Shown: positions 50,273 through 59,597, counted from the first letter of the stretch. The stretch: DNA of 64,000 bases from Echinicola strongylocentroti (GCF_003260975.1 NZ_CP030041.1:3519001-3583000); one strand, 5' to 3'. Notes: generated by a model from the letters alone, not told the origin. Translations and numbers: made by a program.

Positions 50273-51799
50273 TCAGTTTAAGTTTTCGTCATCAAAATCA
50301 TCTTCATCAGGAGCTTCCATGTCAAACATGCTGCTGAAGAGGTCTTTAAACTGCATGCCCGTGTCTAGCAGTTTTTTGCTGAGCTGGCTGTATTCTGCGA
50401 GGCCGTGGAGGGCAAACTCCATATAAAATTCCTTTTCCTTTTCTGGCAGTTGTTTTACGAAGTCCGTGGTGACTTTTTCGAGCCCAGGGACTTCATGAAG
50501 GGCTTTTTTGTATTCCTTGTCACTTTGAGAAGCCAAAATGTCAATATGGTTGCCTTCGCCAAACCAAGAAAGTGGCAGGACATAAGGGTTGCCTTCCTTG
50601 TCTTTTTTCTTCTGCTCAGGAGTGGGGAAATGTTCGGCAAATAACGTTCTGATGGCTTTTCCGATGAGGTTATAGGCCACTAGTCCGGCACCTTCCTGCT
50701 CTCCTTCGTAGACCAGCTCTACTTTTCCTGTGATGGCAGGGATGATTCCGATAAGATCGGCTATTCGCGTGACCGTTTCGTTTTCATCATTGAGGTAGAT
50801 TCTGCGTTCTGCTGCCGAGAGGAGGTTTTCGTATGCCGATATGGTAAGCCTGGCAGATACGCCGCTTTTTTCATCCACATATTCGCTGGTACGAGCTTCT
50901 ACAGCTACTTGCTCGATCAGGTTTTTCATTAGTTCCGGAATATGGATCTTGTCCATAGGTTTCCCGTCGACTTTAGCTTCTTGGGCAGTGATCTTCTTAC
51001 CGGTCTCAATGTTTTTAGGATAGTGGGTAATGATCTGGGATTCGATACGGTCCTTCAGTGGTGTGACGATACTGCCCCGGTTGGTATAATCTTCAGGGTT
51101 GGCAGTGAAGACAAACTGGATATCCAAGGGCAGCCTGAGCTTAAAGCCCCGGATCTGGATATCGCCTTCCTGCAGGATGTTAAACAGGGCCACTTGGATT
51201 CTGGCCTGCAAGTCGGGCAGCTCGTTGATCACAAAGATAGAGCGGTGGGAGCGCGGCACCAGTCCGTAGTGGATGACCCGTTCATCATTGTAGGAGAGCT
51301 TTAGTGTAGCCGCTTTGATGGGGTCTACGTCACCGATGAGGTCGGCTACCGAGACGTCAGGAGTCGCCAGTTTCTCTGTGTAGCGCTCATTTCTGTGCCA
51401 CCAGCTGACTGGTGTGTCATCACCTTTTTCTTCAATTAAATCCTTCGCATAACTGGTCAGTGGCTGCAAAGGGTCGTCATTGAGCTCAGTTCCTTCTACG
51501 ATGGGCACATATTCATCCAATAGCTCCGTCATTTGACGGGCTATTCTTGTTTTGGCCTGCCCTCTTAGTCCCAGAAAGTTGATGTTGTGCCGCGAAAGAA
51601 TGGCACGTTCAATGTCCGGAATAACAGTGTCCTCATATCCCCAAATGCCCGCAAAGACATTTTCTTTGGCTTTGATCTTTAGGATCAGGTTTTGGCGAAG
51701 TTCTTCTTTGATGGATTTGGGCTGATAGCCACTGGCCTTTAGTTCGCCGAGTGTTTTTATCTTTAATAAATCTTTGCTCTTCAATTGCTGGTATGTCAT
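50273..51799 (-). CDS. MoxR/Mg-chelatase-like AAA ATPase
   Basis: 508 residues. The Walker A is GLRGQAKTRIA (about 79-85, AKT as in MoxR proteins). The Walker B segment is IFVINELPDLQARIQVALFN, where Asn stands in place of the usual Asp before Glu. VFTANPEDYTNRGSIVTPLKDR holds the sensor region. A long C-terminal helical part (about 340-508) ends in an acidic tail (DMEAPDEDDFDDENLN). Such ATPases pair with VWA proteins to remodel metalloenzymes or other targets. The VWA gene precedes it by 2 bp, so they form one unit. Target unknown. Confidence 0.88.
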   Translation of the reverse strand: MTYQQLKSKDLLKIKTLGELKASGYQPKSIKEELRQNLILKIKAKENVFAGIWGYEDTVIPDIERAILSRHNINFLGLRGQAKTRIARQMTELLDEYVPIVEGTELNDDPLQPLTSYAKDLIEEKGDDTPVSWWHRNERYTEKLATPDVSVADLIGDVDPIKAATLKLSYNDERVIHYGLVPRSHRSIFVINELPDLQARIQVALFNILQEGDIQIRGFKLRLPLDIQFVFTANPEDYTNRGSIVTPLKDRIESQIITHYPKNIETGKKITAQEAKVDGKPMDKIHIPELMKNLIEQVAVEARTSEYVDEKSGVSARLTISAYENLLSAAERRIYLNDENETVTRIADLIGIIPAITGKVELVYEGEQEGAGLVAYNLIGKAIRTLFAEHFPTPEQKKKDKEGNPYVLPLSWFGEGNHIDILASQSDKEYKKALHEVPGLEKVTTDFVKQLPEKEKEFYMEFALHGLAEYSQLSKKLLDTGMQFKDLFSSMFDMEAPDEDDFDDENLN

Positions 51800-51801
51800 G
51801 C

Positions 51802-52902
51802 TTAAAAGCGTTTTGTTCTGTTTTTTCTGTAGTCTTCAAAAATAAGGTGCCCCAGACCTTTAAGGTTGCTGTAGTAGGCATTTCCATTATTGGCTTTGGT
51901 AAACTCCTGTACAAATTCCTTTAAATAAGGATCGGATGCAATCATAAAGGTGGTAACGGGTATTTTTATTTTTCGACATTGTGCGGCTAGTTTCAGGGTC
52001 TCGTTTAAGATTTTGCTGTCAATGCCAAAGCTGTTTTTGTAATACTTGATGCCCACTTTCAGACAAGTAGGCTTCCCGTCGGTAATCATAAAGATCTGTT
52101 TATTGGGATTTTTCCGCTTTCTTAATAGGTCCATTGCCAGCTGTAATCCTGCCACTGTGTTGGTGTGGTATGGCCCCACTTGAAGATAGGGGAGGTCCTT
52201 GATTTCGATCTGCCAAGCATCATTGCCAAAGACAATAACGTCTAAGGTGTCTTTGGGGTAGCGGGTCTTGATCAGTTCGGCGAGTGCCATGGCTACTTTT
52301 TTGGCAGGTGTGATACGGTCTTCGCCATAAAGGATCATGGAGTGGGAAATATCGATCATCAGCACCGTACTGGTCTGGGTACGGTATTCGTTTTCAGTGA
52401 CTTCCAGGTCATCTTCGGTGAGGAGAAAATCCCCGCCAAAGCCATGGTTAATCTGGGCATTGCGGAGGGAATCAGTCAGGGCTATCTGTTCGAGGTTGTC
52501 CCCAAATTCAAAAGGTCTGCGGTCACTTCCTTTTTCGTCCCCTTGACCAGAGTGCGTCGTTCGGTGTTGGCCTCCTTTGCCTCTCTTAAGTTTACCAAAA
52601 ATCTCTTCTAAGGCGCTTTTGCGGATTTGTTGCTCCGATTTTCCTGTGATTTTTATTTCACCTTTTTGATTTTCTTCCGTCAGGTAGCCTTTATCCTTGA
52701 GATCATCGATAAAATCACCTATCCCATATTGAGGATTGGTCATTCCATATCGATTGTCGAGGTTGGTCAACCAGCTCAGCGCTTCTCCTACATCACCACC
52801 TGTCATGGTGATCAGCTGAAGAAACACTTCAAGAAGGTTCTCAAAAGTACTTTTGTTGGGGTCTTTTTGAGGGGTGTATTTAGTAAATCTAAATCCTTTC
52901 AT
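51802..52902 (-). CDS. VWA-domain protein, partner of the MoxR-like ATPase
   Basis: 366 residues. Residues about 180-366 form a von Willebrand A domain with an intact MIDAS: VLMIDISHSMILYG (DxSxS), YHTNTVAGL (Thr) and MITDGKPTCLK (Asp). The N-terminal half is helical, with KRGKGGQHRTTHSGQGDEKG, a basic glycine-rich linker. It is cytoplasmic by lack of a signal peptide. It is co-transcribed with the AAA ATPase (2 bp gap), the usual MoxR-VWA arrangement. Confidence 0.88.
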   Translation of the reverse strand: MKGFRFTKYTPQKDPNKSTFENLLEVFLQLITMTGGDVGEALSWLTNLDNRYGMTNPQYGIGDFIDDLKDKGYLTEENQKGEIKITGKSEQQIRKSALEEIFGKLKRGKGGQHRTTHSGQGDEKGSDRRPFEFGDNLEQIALTDSLRNAQINHGFGGDFLLTEDDLEVTENEYRTQTSTVLMIDISHSMILYGEDRITPAKKVAMALAELIKTRYPKDTLDVIVFGNDAWQIEIKDLPYLQVGPYHTNTVAGLQLAMDLLRKRKNPNKQIFMITDGKPTCLKVGIKYYKNSFGIDSKILNETLKLAAQCRKIKIPVTTFMIASDPYLKEFVQEFTKANNGNAYYSNLKGLGHLIFEDYRKNRTKRF

Positions 52903-53120
52903 ATAGAAGTGATAACAAGATTGGCCCGAAGGTAGTTTGGAATTTGTCTATTTTTTATAAAAATCACATGTAGCTGGCTTTAGACAGCTCCTTTTTTAAT
53001 TGTAAGCTAATGACTGTTACTTATCACATTTAATTTACAAATAATTGTCCGAGAATATAAAAGAGGTTTTAAAGAATTTGATCTTTGCTTAATTTGTCAT
53101 TGTATTAATTTTTACCAAAA

Positions 53121-53390
53121 ATGAACAAAAAGTATAAAGTAATAGGTAAAGTGCAAGGGGTGTTTTTTAGAAAAAGTACACTTGAGAAGGCATTGGATTT
53201 AGGAATAAGGGGTTGGGTGAAGAATGAACCAGATGGATCAGTGTTGACTGTTATCCAAGGTACTGAAGCACAAATAAAAATGATGGAAAAGTGGTTGAAG
53301 GAAGGGCCTCCAAAGGCAGAGGTCACCTACTTGTTATTACTTGATGAGGGCTACGATAAACCTTTTGATAAATTTGAAATCAAATCCTGA
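53121..53390 (+). CDS. Acylphosphatase
   Basis: 89 residues. KVQGVFFRKSTLEKALDLGI has the phosphate loop and catalytic Arg (GVFFR), and the segment GWVKNEPDGSVLTVIQG contains the catalytic Asn of the GxVxN motif. Normal length for the family. It hydrolyses acyl phosphates in the cytoplasm. Single gene convergent with the next. Confidence 0.93.
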   Translation: MNKKYKVIGKVQGVFFRKSTLEKALDLGIRGWVKNEPDGSVLTVIQGTEAQIKMMEKWLKEGPPKAEVTYLLLLDEGYDKPFDKFEIKS

Positions 53391-53424
53391 GCAGATATCA
53401 TCACTATGGAAGTGGTACTGGATT

Positions 53425-53928
53425 TTAGGCTATTTTCAGTTTAAGTTCACCTTTTCTTTTGACGATTTTCAAATCGAAAAATTCATTCACAAAACTCTTA
53501 CAACGGTTTTCGGCAAATTCAGCCCTGTTTTCCGTGTCGAAAAGTACGGTCATTCTCAGCATGGTCTTTACATACGATTCATGATGGCCCAATTCCCGCA
53601 GCCAATAAATGAATTGTGTCTTCCAGTCTTCTTGATATTTGTCGAGGTGACTACGGCCGTCAAATAGGAATTCAAGCTGGTTGGAACCGTATTTGAAACG
53701 ATAAATCCCACTCAACTGCTCATAGATGACCTTGATACGGTCTTTGGGGAAGGTGTTGGTTTCAATAATTTGTCGGTAGGTATTATCTACCAAGCCCAAC
53801 GGGTTGTAAAGTAACGTGTAGGAATTTTTCAGTTCCGTGACCATGACTTCCGTTAATTCTTCTTCCAAGACAGACTGAGCCTGACGGAGAATATAATTTT
53901 TATCTAACGGAAATAACTTTTGAATCAT
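53425..53928 (-). CDS. Hypothetical protein
   Basis: 167 residues, no signal peptide, mixed alpha/beta. It opens MIQKLFPLDKNYILRQAQSV and has LLYNPLGLVDNTYRQIIETN and YWLRELGHHESYVKTMLRMT. I do not recognise a family; it looks conserved in sequence texture (balanced composition, clear secondary structure) and likely occurs in related Cytophagales. Convergent with the acylphosphatase gene, 34 bp apart. Confidence 0.7.
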   Translation of the reverse strand: MIQKLFPLDKNYILRQAQSVLEEELTEVMVTELKNSYTLLYNPLGLVDNTYRQIIETNTFPKDRIKVIYEQLSGIYRFKYGSNQLEFLFDGRSHLDKYQEDWKTQFIYWLRELGHHESYVKTMLRMTVLFDTENRAEFAENRCKSFVNEFFDLKIVKRKGELKLKIA

Positions 53929-54028
53929 GGCAAGGATAACGAATAACGCCGCAAATTACATTTTTATCGCCAAAACGTAAAATTTTTGTTTGTACTTTTT
54001 CGGGGCTAGGGCCGAGGAATGCACTATT

Positions 54029-54220
54029 GAACCCGATTTATGCATTAGCCTATCTACGCCACGGCGCACAGGTGTTGTGACCTGAAACTGCTTCAAAATC
54101 AGTCGTTTCACTTTAGTTTGGAGGCATTAGCGTAGCACCGCTACGGTTATACCTCCAAACTAACTGATTTTCTTGCAATTTCAGCTCTCACTACGATTCC
54201 TAACGCATAATCCGGGTTTA
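54029..54220 (+). repeat. Dispersed intergenic element R1, copy D (core inverted)
   Basis: About 192 bp, same orientation as copy A by its arms (GCATTAGCCTATCTACGCCA at the left, CTCACTACGATTCCTAACGC at the right). The 31-bp core at 54123-54153 reads GGCATTAGCGTAGCACCGCT onward, the reverse complement of the core of copy A. An ATGAGACAGCCT end motif follows at 54239. Confidence 0.85.
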
Positions 54221-54266
54221 AGGACGTGTTTTCTTGTTATGAGACAGCCTTTAGAGGATATATGGC

Positions 54267-56831
54267 TTATCGTGCAGAACTGCTACTGATGGTCTGACCA
54301 AAGAAAATACTGTTGTAAAATAGTTTGTTGGTTCCAAACCAAAAGGCCCTGAAATTGGGGTTGTCCACAAAACCAATGACTTTGCCGCGGCCTACTGCCG
54401 AAACACGGATCATTGCAGTGTTTTTCATTTGCTCCAAGTTATAAGGGTATACATATCCACTTGCCAAAGGGGCGTCAGTATAGATTAATGGATTGGCATA
54501 GGGGTTTTCCGATGGTAGTAAGAACTGGTTGCTGTTCCGGAAAGTGTATAATTCTTCCTCTTCATAGCCATACCCCAAAGGATGTGTAAGGTCCAAGTTT
54601 ACATTGAAGATAGCTCCTCCAGTGACTTTTGAACCACGGTCGTTGGAAAAGTTAGCGTAGCTTTTTTGGAGCGTGCTGTCTTTTTCTGTTGCTGTTTTAA
54701 AAGTGAATTCACCAATTTTATGATCACTTAGCCAGTTTAGGGCTCTCCCTCTTGCGATGATCGTTCCCCCTTTACTAACCCAGTTTCTCAGGTCCTCGGT
54801 AACACTGCCGCTGAGGTTTCCGTAGCTGCCATTGGGCATGATAAGGGTGTTGTACCTGTTGAGGTCTGCCCGGGAGACCAGGCCCGTAGGTAATAGGGTG
54901 ATAGGCATTTCTAGGCGTTGGTCAAGTAAGTGCCATATCTCACCTGCTTCATAACTGGATACCCCTCCATCTACCAAAAGGGCCACCTCCGGTTTTTCAA
55001 GGACGTCGATGCTTGGAGATCCCATGTTGATGCCTCCTGTGTATCCCGTGTTGACGGAATGGATGATGATTCCGGTGTTCTGGGCGGTCGCTTGCAAGTC
55101 CTCAAAAAATGCTTGGTCAGAAGCTCCCGACCTTCCTTTGTCCACCAAGATTGTTCCCCTGCCAAACTTCAGTTCTGCACTGACTTCAAATGGCTTATGG
55201 GCCACGCGGAGGTTGTAGCCTTTGTCCATCAGCTGGTAAGCTGCTTTTGGGGCATAGTACTCGTTCCACTCAAAGGCATATCCGTAAGCCCCGGCAGCTC
55301 CTTCTACTTTGCCTTGCGGCATGGACAGGCCTGTATTGACTTCCTCGACATTGGCCAAGTTAAGTATGCGGCTGTTGACCGCCATAAACTCCATATCAAA
55401 GGCCATGGGCAAAGTCCAAGCCGAAACATCATAGAATAAACTGTCCTGAAACTCCGTACGGGTTTCGAACATCCCCTTGATCAATCTGTACTGAGGTTGG
55501 TTAAGGGGAACGATGTAGGCTTTGTTTGCTTTAAAGTCTACACCATTGACTGTCATGTCTTCCTTGAGGCTGTACAGTTTGACCTTGTGTTGAAGGATCA
55601 TGTCTGCAAGGTGAAATGTCCTTCCATTATCCTTGGCCAATCCAAAAATGTACGCCTTGTTGGTGTCTGCGTCAGCGTCGGATTTGGCATCGATATAGAA
55701 ATCACGCATGTAGTTGTTAAGCTCCGTTTTCATCGCTACCGCTGCTTCGAACGAGGAAAGTGATGCGGTAAATTGATTTCTAATAGTGAAAGCGAAGCTT
55801 AGGGGGCCATTGATACTTTCCTGAAGGTGTCCGCGGGAAGAGGCCTGTTCAAACAAAATCCCTATTTGTCCCTGTACGTCAGGGTAAGTGGAGCCCTTGC
55901 CGTAATAGAAGTCGTCATAGTTTTCTTGGGTAAAATAGAGCGATCCTATTTCGTCCAGGTGTTTTGCGTGATATTGGGCGATCTTTTCTGTCAGTTCAAA
56001 ATTCTTTGATGGTGTAAGCGGATGGTTCCTGCTTGGGATACCCGGTTGGAAGAAAAAGGTACTATTGGTGCCCATTTCATGAAAGTCCAGTACAAGATTG
56101 GGTTTCCACTCCTGTACCTTGGCAATTCTGCTTCTGGATTCAGGGTGCTGGACTGGCAGCCAGTCTCGGTTGAGGTCAAACCAGTAGTGATTGGTACGCC
56201 CACGAGGCCACGCTTCATTGAGTTCCCGGTTGTTGGGGTCGCCGTTCATATGGATGCTACGGTTACTGTTTACCCAGCTGGCAAAACGGTTGATGCCGTC
56301 AGGATTGATACCGGGCTCCATGATGATGACGATGTTTTTGAGGTCTTCATCTATTTCATTGGCGGCAGCAAAATGATAGGCAGCCAAGAGTGACGCATTT
56401 ACACCACTGGCTTCGTTGCCATGGACTGAGTATCCCATGTACACCACAGCGGGCATTTCTTCAATATCCAAGTTCCGGGATTCGCTAGGATCGCGAAGTT
56501 GGGCCCGTTGAAACTTGATGGCATTCAGCCTGCCAAGGTTATCAGGATGGCTAAAGGTGAGCATCATTAGGGGCCTTTGCTCATATGTGCGGCCAATGAC
56601 CTCAAACTTTACCCGGTCAGAGGCATCGGCCAAGGCTTTCATGTACATGTGTACTTGGTCATAGCTTACATGCCATTCACCGATATTAAAGCCGAGCACT
56701 GACTCTGGGGTAGGGATATCCTGGTTATAAGTGTACCCTGGTTTCATGTAATAGTCTAAAGAGACTTTTTCCTGAGCAAAGCCCTGAAAAGCCACTAAAA
56801 AGAGAAAAAGGGGTAATAATCTTTTCAACAT
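54267..56831 (-). CDS. M14-family zinc carboxypeptidase
   Basis: 854 residues from the ATG at 56831 (MLKRLLPLFLFLVAFQGFAQ), a clean signal peptide; a longer in-frame ATG at 56990 adds 53 non-signal residues. The M14 core has the zinc pair YSVHGNEASG (His137, Glu140), HFDLNRDW-like FDLNRDWLPVQ, the third ligand region LDFHEMGT and a catalytic Glu candidate in ILFEQASSRG. About 400 C-terminal residues form further alpha/beta domains including a GATase-like segment (LIMPNGSYGNLSG, VSKGGTIIARGRALN). Periplasmic or secreted peptidase, substrate unknown. Ends beside R1 copy D. Confidence 0.9.
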   Translation of the reverse strand: MLKRLLPLFLFLVAFQGFAQEKVSLDYYMKPGYTYNQDIPTPESVLGFNIGEWHVSYDQVHMYMKALADASDRVKFEVIGRTYEQRPLMMLTFSHPDNLGRLNAIKFQRAQLRDPSESRNLDIEEMPAVVYMGYSVHGNEASGVNASLLAAYHFAAANEIDEDLKNIVIIMEPGINPDGINRFASWVNSNRSIHMNGDPNNRELNEAWPRGRTNHYWFDLNRDWLPVQHPESRSRIAKVQEWKPNLVLDFHEMGTNSTFFFQPGIPSRNHPLTPSKNFELTEKIAQYHAKHLDEIGSLYFTQENYDDFYYGKGSTYPDVQGQIGILFEQASSRGHLQESINGPLSFAFTIRNQFTASLSSFEAAVAMKTELNNYMRDFYIDAKSDADADTNKAYIFGLAKDNGRTFHLADMILQHKVKLYSLKEDMTVNGVDFKANKAYIVPLNQPQYRLIKGMFETRTEFQDSLFYDVSAWTLPMAFDMEFMAVNSRILNLANVEEVNTGLSMPQGKVEGAAGAYGYAFEWNEYYAPKAAYQLMDKGYNLRVAHKPFEVSAELKFGRGTILVDKGRSGASDQAFFEDLQATAQNTGIIIHSVNTGYTGGINMGSPSIDVLEKPEVALLVDGGVSSYEAGEIWHLLDQRLEMPITLLPTGLVSRADLNRYNTLIMPNGSYGNLSGSVTEDLRNWVSKGGTIIARGRALNWLSDHKIGEFTFKTATEKDSTLQKSYANFSNDRGSKVTGGAIFNVNLDLTHPLGYGYEEEELYTFRNSNQFLLPSENPYANPLIYTDAPLASGYVYPYNLEQMKNTAMIRVSAVGRGKVIGFVDNPNFRAFWFGTNKLFYNSIFFGQTISSSSAR

Positions 56832-56970
56832 CTTTTTTTTATTAGAAGGTTTGATTTTATGATTGTTCAAAGCTGCACAATAATTATTGAAAAAATTAAG
56901 TAAATTAATTCTGAAGGTAAAATAAACTGATCGAATAGTGTTTTTTATCTTTCGATATAAAACAAGGAAT

Positions 56971-57147
56971 ATGGGAAAGTTAGGCATCATAGGGACAATT
57001 ATTTATATACTTACCATCGTAGATGTGGTAAGAAGCAAATTTCACACCGATACGGATAAGGTTATTTGGGTGCTGATCGTGGTGTTACTTCCTTTGGTGG
57101 GGTCTATTTTGTGGTTTTTGATAGGAAGGGGCAAGGCCATATTGTGA
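56971..57147 (+). CDS. Small membrane protein of PLDc_N type
   Basis: 58 residues, MGKLGIIGTIIYILTIVDVV, a charged turn (RSKFHTDTDKVIW) and VLIVVLLPLVGSILWFLIGR. The two helices with a WVLIVVLLPLVGSILWF second helix are the signature of PLDc_N (phospholipase D-nuclease N-terminal) mini-proteins. I start at the ATG at 56971, since an upstream GTG at 56938 adds a non-conserved stretch. Function unknown. Confidence 0.85.
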   Translation: MGKLGIIGTIIYILTIVDVVRSKFHTDTDKVIWVLIVVLLPLVGSILWFLIGRGKAIL

Positions 57148-57241
57148 GCAAAGGTAGCAATTGCTTTAATGCCCATTTTCTGCTTTGGAAATCAGTGTGA
57201 CTCAGCCTAGCGCACGGGCGTGGAGGAAAATGGGAAGATGG

Positions 57242-58141
57242 CTACTTTTTGAAAAGCTCTTGCAGTGCATGGTCCAAGGTCGCATACCGGAACCTAAAGC
57301 CACCACTGATGATTTTGTCACAAGAGATTTTATTGCCTCCCAAGATCATTCCTGCCATTTCACCCAAGACCATTTTGAGCAAAAAACCGGGCACAGGTAA
57401 GTTGATAAATGGTTTGCCTTTAGCGGCGGCGGCCTTTTTGGTGAGAACACGGTTGGTGACAGGTTGTGGAGCGACCGCATTATAGCTTCCAGTAATGTTG
57501 GTGGCCTCCAGGGCATACATGTACATTTGGACCAGGTCTTGGAGGTGAATCCAGCTCATGTACTGGTTCCCACTTCCTAGAGGTGCTGCTACAGGAGGTT
57601 GTAGCATTTGGGGTAGTGCTCCCCCATTTCGGTCCAGTACTACCCCTGTGCGCAAGGCGACCGTACGGATACCTAAGCTTCCGAGTTGGAAGATGGATTT
57701 TTCCCATTTGTCCACCACCATGGCCAAATAATCATTGCCAAGTGGGCTTTGTTCATTGAGCCATTCGTCGCCATTGTCCAGCCCGTAATAGTTGGCCCCA
57801 CTAGCAGAAATGATGACTTCTGGTCTTTTTTCAGATATTCGGAGTTGGCTGAATAAAAGCTCTGCTGATTGCGTACGACTTTCCAGAATCAGCCTTTTTC
57901 GAGCAGGGCTCCATCGTTTTTCCGCTACCCCGGCGCCAGCGAGATGAATGATGGCATCTGCCCAATAGAGGGCCTCATCATCGATGTATGCTTTTTTAAT
58001 GTCCCAGCCAAAACTCTTTTGAGGCTGCTTGTCGGGTGACCTGCTTAGCCAGGCAACACGGTAGCCGTTACCTTCCAAGGCGTTGGTCAAGGGTTTTCCC
58101 ACCAATCCGGATCCTCCAGTGATCAATATGTTTTTCATCAT
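57242..58141 (-). CDS. TIGR01777 family epimerase-like protein (YfcH/SDR39U1)
   Basis: 299 residues: ILITGGSGLVGKPLTNALEG (Rossmann loop GxxGxxG), WADAIIHLAGAGVAEKRWSP and SASGANYYGLDNGDEWLNEQ, then the C-terminal DUF1731-like end (PGFLLKMVLGEMAGMILGGN, FRYATLDHALQELF). These are the diagnostic blocks. The substrate is unknown for the family. Two ATGs three bases apart (58141, 58138) are possible starts. Divergent from the fluoride riboswitch region. Confidence 0.92.
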   Translation of the reverse strand: MMKNILITGGSGLVGKPLTNALEGNGYRVAWLSRSPDKQPQKSFGWDIKKAYIDDEALYWADAIIHLAGAGVAEKRWSPARKRLILESRTQSAELLFSQLRISEKRPEVIISASGANYYGLDNGDEWLNEQSPLGNDYLAMVVDKWEKSIFQLGSLGIRTVALRTGVVLDRNGGALPQMLQPPVAAPLGSGNQYMSWIHLQDLVQMYMYALEATNITGSYNAVAPQPVTNRVLTKKAAAAKGKPFINLPVPGFLLKMVLGEMAGMILGGNKISCDKIISGGFRFRYATLDHALQELFKK

Positions 58142-58165
58142 GGCTTTTAATACAATAACTGTATC

Positions 58166-58198
58166 TTTCGGGATAAGTTAAGAAAAAGTATATATTTG
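58166..58198 (+). promoter_or_regulatory. Candidate promoter of the CLC-F transcript
   Basis: TATATTTG at 58191-58198 is a full TAnnTTTG match and lies five bases before the first stem of the fluoride riboswitch, so transcription would begin at or just before the aptamer. A TTTC at 58166-58169 sits at about the -33 position. Confidence 0.65.
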
Positions 58199-58202
58199 TC
58201 CT

Positions 58203-58258
58203 AGGTGATGGGGTACCACCTTTAACCGCCCTGATTTTTTCAGTGCTGATGACTCCTG
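58203..58258 (+). ncRNA. Fluoride riboswitch (crcB motif)
   Basis: The sequence follows the crcB consensus in order: AGGTGATGGGGTACCACCT (58203-58221) forms the first stem GGUG/CACC with the loop GAUGGGGU, then TTAACCGCCC, a second stem CTGA...TCAG (58231-58243), then GCTGATGACTCCTGC. The loop GGGGU can pair with ACUCC of the 3' segment (one G-U pair), giving the pseudoknot that creates the fluoride site. No terminator follows before the ATG at 58293, so control may be translational, or by a terminator I cannot see. It precedes a CLC-F-type gene. Confidence 0.93.
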
Positions 58259-58292
58259 CTTCAACTTGTATATAAATTTCCTTTAAACTGCA

Positions 58293-59597
58293 ATGTCTAT
58301 GTTGGAGAGGGCGCGTGATTTGATTCATTTTAAGAGGTTTGTAACCTCCGAATTTGTTCCCAGCTTGTTGTACACCTTTAAATGGCTCGTGTTGGCTATT
58401 TTTATAGGGCTTTTGGTGGGGACTGCTTCCGCATTCTTTTTATTTGGTCTCGAATGGGCTACCCATTTCAGGGAAGCTCACATGTATATGATAGCCTTAC
58501 TTCCAGTGGGAGGTTTTATGATCGGTTGGGTGTATTATACCTATGGAGAATCCGTCGTAAAAGGCAATAACCAGCTTTTGGAGGAGTTTTATAACCCGTT
58601 GACCCCCATACCGTTGCGGATGGCTCCTTTGGTGGTTTTCGGAACGATCGCTACACACCTTTTTGGCGGTTCGGCAGGGCGAGAGGGTACAGCGGTACAG
58701 ATGGGAGGAGCCATTGCTGATCGGTTTACCAAGTGGTTTAAGCTCGGTGCATTGGACAGAAAGGCCGTCATTACCCTTGGGGTAGCGGCAGGCTTTGCCT
58801 CGGTATTTGGGACGCCGCTGGCAGGAGCGGTTTTTGCGCTGGAATGGTTGATCGTCGGAAGGGTTCGCTATGAAGCCATCCTGCCTGCATTCTTAGGCGC
58901 GTATGTGGCTGATTATGCTTGTGCAGATTATTGGCATGCCCATCATACGCCTTATGATATTCCCTTTATTCCTGACCTGACCTTGGTAAATGTATTATGG
59001 ATCATTCCTGCAGGAATATGTTTTGGCTTGGCGGCGCGGTTGTTTTCGAAGGCGACCCAGTTTTTTGGTGAGGCTTTTAGAAGTACGGTAAAATATCCGC
59101 CACTCAGGCCGGTGATCGGCGGGGCAATGGTAGCGGCGGTTGTTTTTTTGATCGGAACGACGAAGTACATTGGTTTGGGGGTGCCGACAATTGTGGAGGC
59201 CTTTGAGACCCCGTTGCCATGGTATGATTTTTTGGCCAAAACAGGATTTACCTCATTGACACTGGGAGCCGGATTTAAAGGTGGTGAGGTGACTCCGCTC
59301 TTTTATATCGGCGCCACTTTGGGCAATATGCTCTCAGGAGCCATTCCGCTGCCCATGGCGCTTTTGGCTGGGATGGGGTTTGTGGCCGTTTTTTCTGGTG
59401 CTACCAATACTCCGCTGTCATGTACACTGATGGGCATAGAGCTTTTTGGTGCTGAATCAGGAGTGTACGTGGGGCTTGCCTGCGTTGTGGCGTACCTGTT
59501 CAGTGGACATTCGGGTATCTACGGTTCCCAAGTAATTGGCTCTCCCAAACACGTATCACTAGACCGTAACAAAGGGAAGAGGCTAGGTAAATTGTAA
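58293..59597 (+). CDS. CLC-F type fluoride/proton antiporter
   Basis: 434 residues, CLC family. The anion-site loop reads KGNNQLLEEFYNP (Asn92-Asn93) where chloride CLCs have GSGIP, and the gating loop is GGSAGREGTAVQMGGA (Glu131, Thr133) where chloride CLCs have GREGP. These replacements mark fluoride-exporting CLC-F proteins. VFGTPLAGAVFALEW and LTLGAGFKGGEVTPLFYIGA are further family blocks. The fluoride riboswitch immediately upstream supports the assignment independently. The role is F- expulsion from the cytoplasm in exchange for H+. Generic annotation as a chloride channel would be misleading. Confidence 0.9.
   Translation: MSMLERARDLIHFKRFVTSEFVPSLLYTFKWLVLAIFIGLLVGTASAFFLFGLEWATHFREAHMYMIALLPVGGFMIGWVYYTYGESVVKGNNQLLEEFYNPLTPIPLRMAPLVVFGTIATHLFGGSAGREGTAVQMGGAIADRFTKWFKLGALDRKAVITLGVAAGFASVFGTPLAGAVFALEWLIVGRVRYEAILPAFLGAYVADYACADYWHAHHTPYDIPFIPDLTLVNVLWIIPAGICFGLAARLFSKATQFFGEAFRSTVKYPPLRPVIGGAMVAAVVFLIGTTKYIGLGVPTIVEAFETPLPWYDFLAKTGFTSLTLGAGFKGGEVTPLFYIGATLGNMLSGAIPLPMALLAGMGFVAVFSGATNTPLSCTLMGIELFGAESGVYVGLACVVAYLFSGHSGIYGSQVIGSPKHVSLDRNKGKRLGKL

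Noticed and set aside
50273..52902. AAA plus VWA pair as an anti-phage system
   Set aside because: No effector, nuclease or other defence gene lies nearby; the pair is a common housekeeping-type arrangement.
4204..54220. Phase-variable promoter in the R1 inverted core
   Set aside because: The core lies between convergent or terminal gene ends in these copies, not upstream of a gene, and no invertase gene is present in the window.
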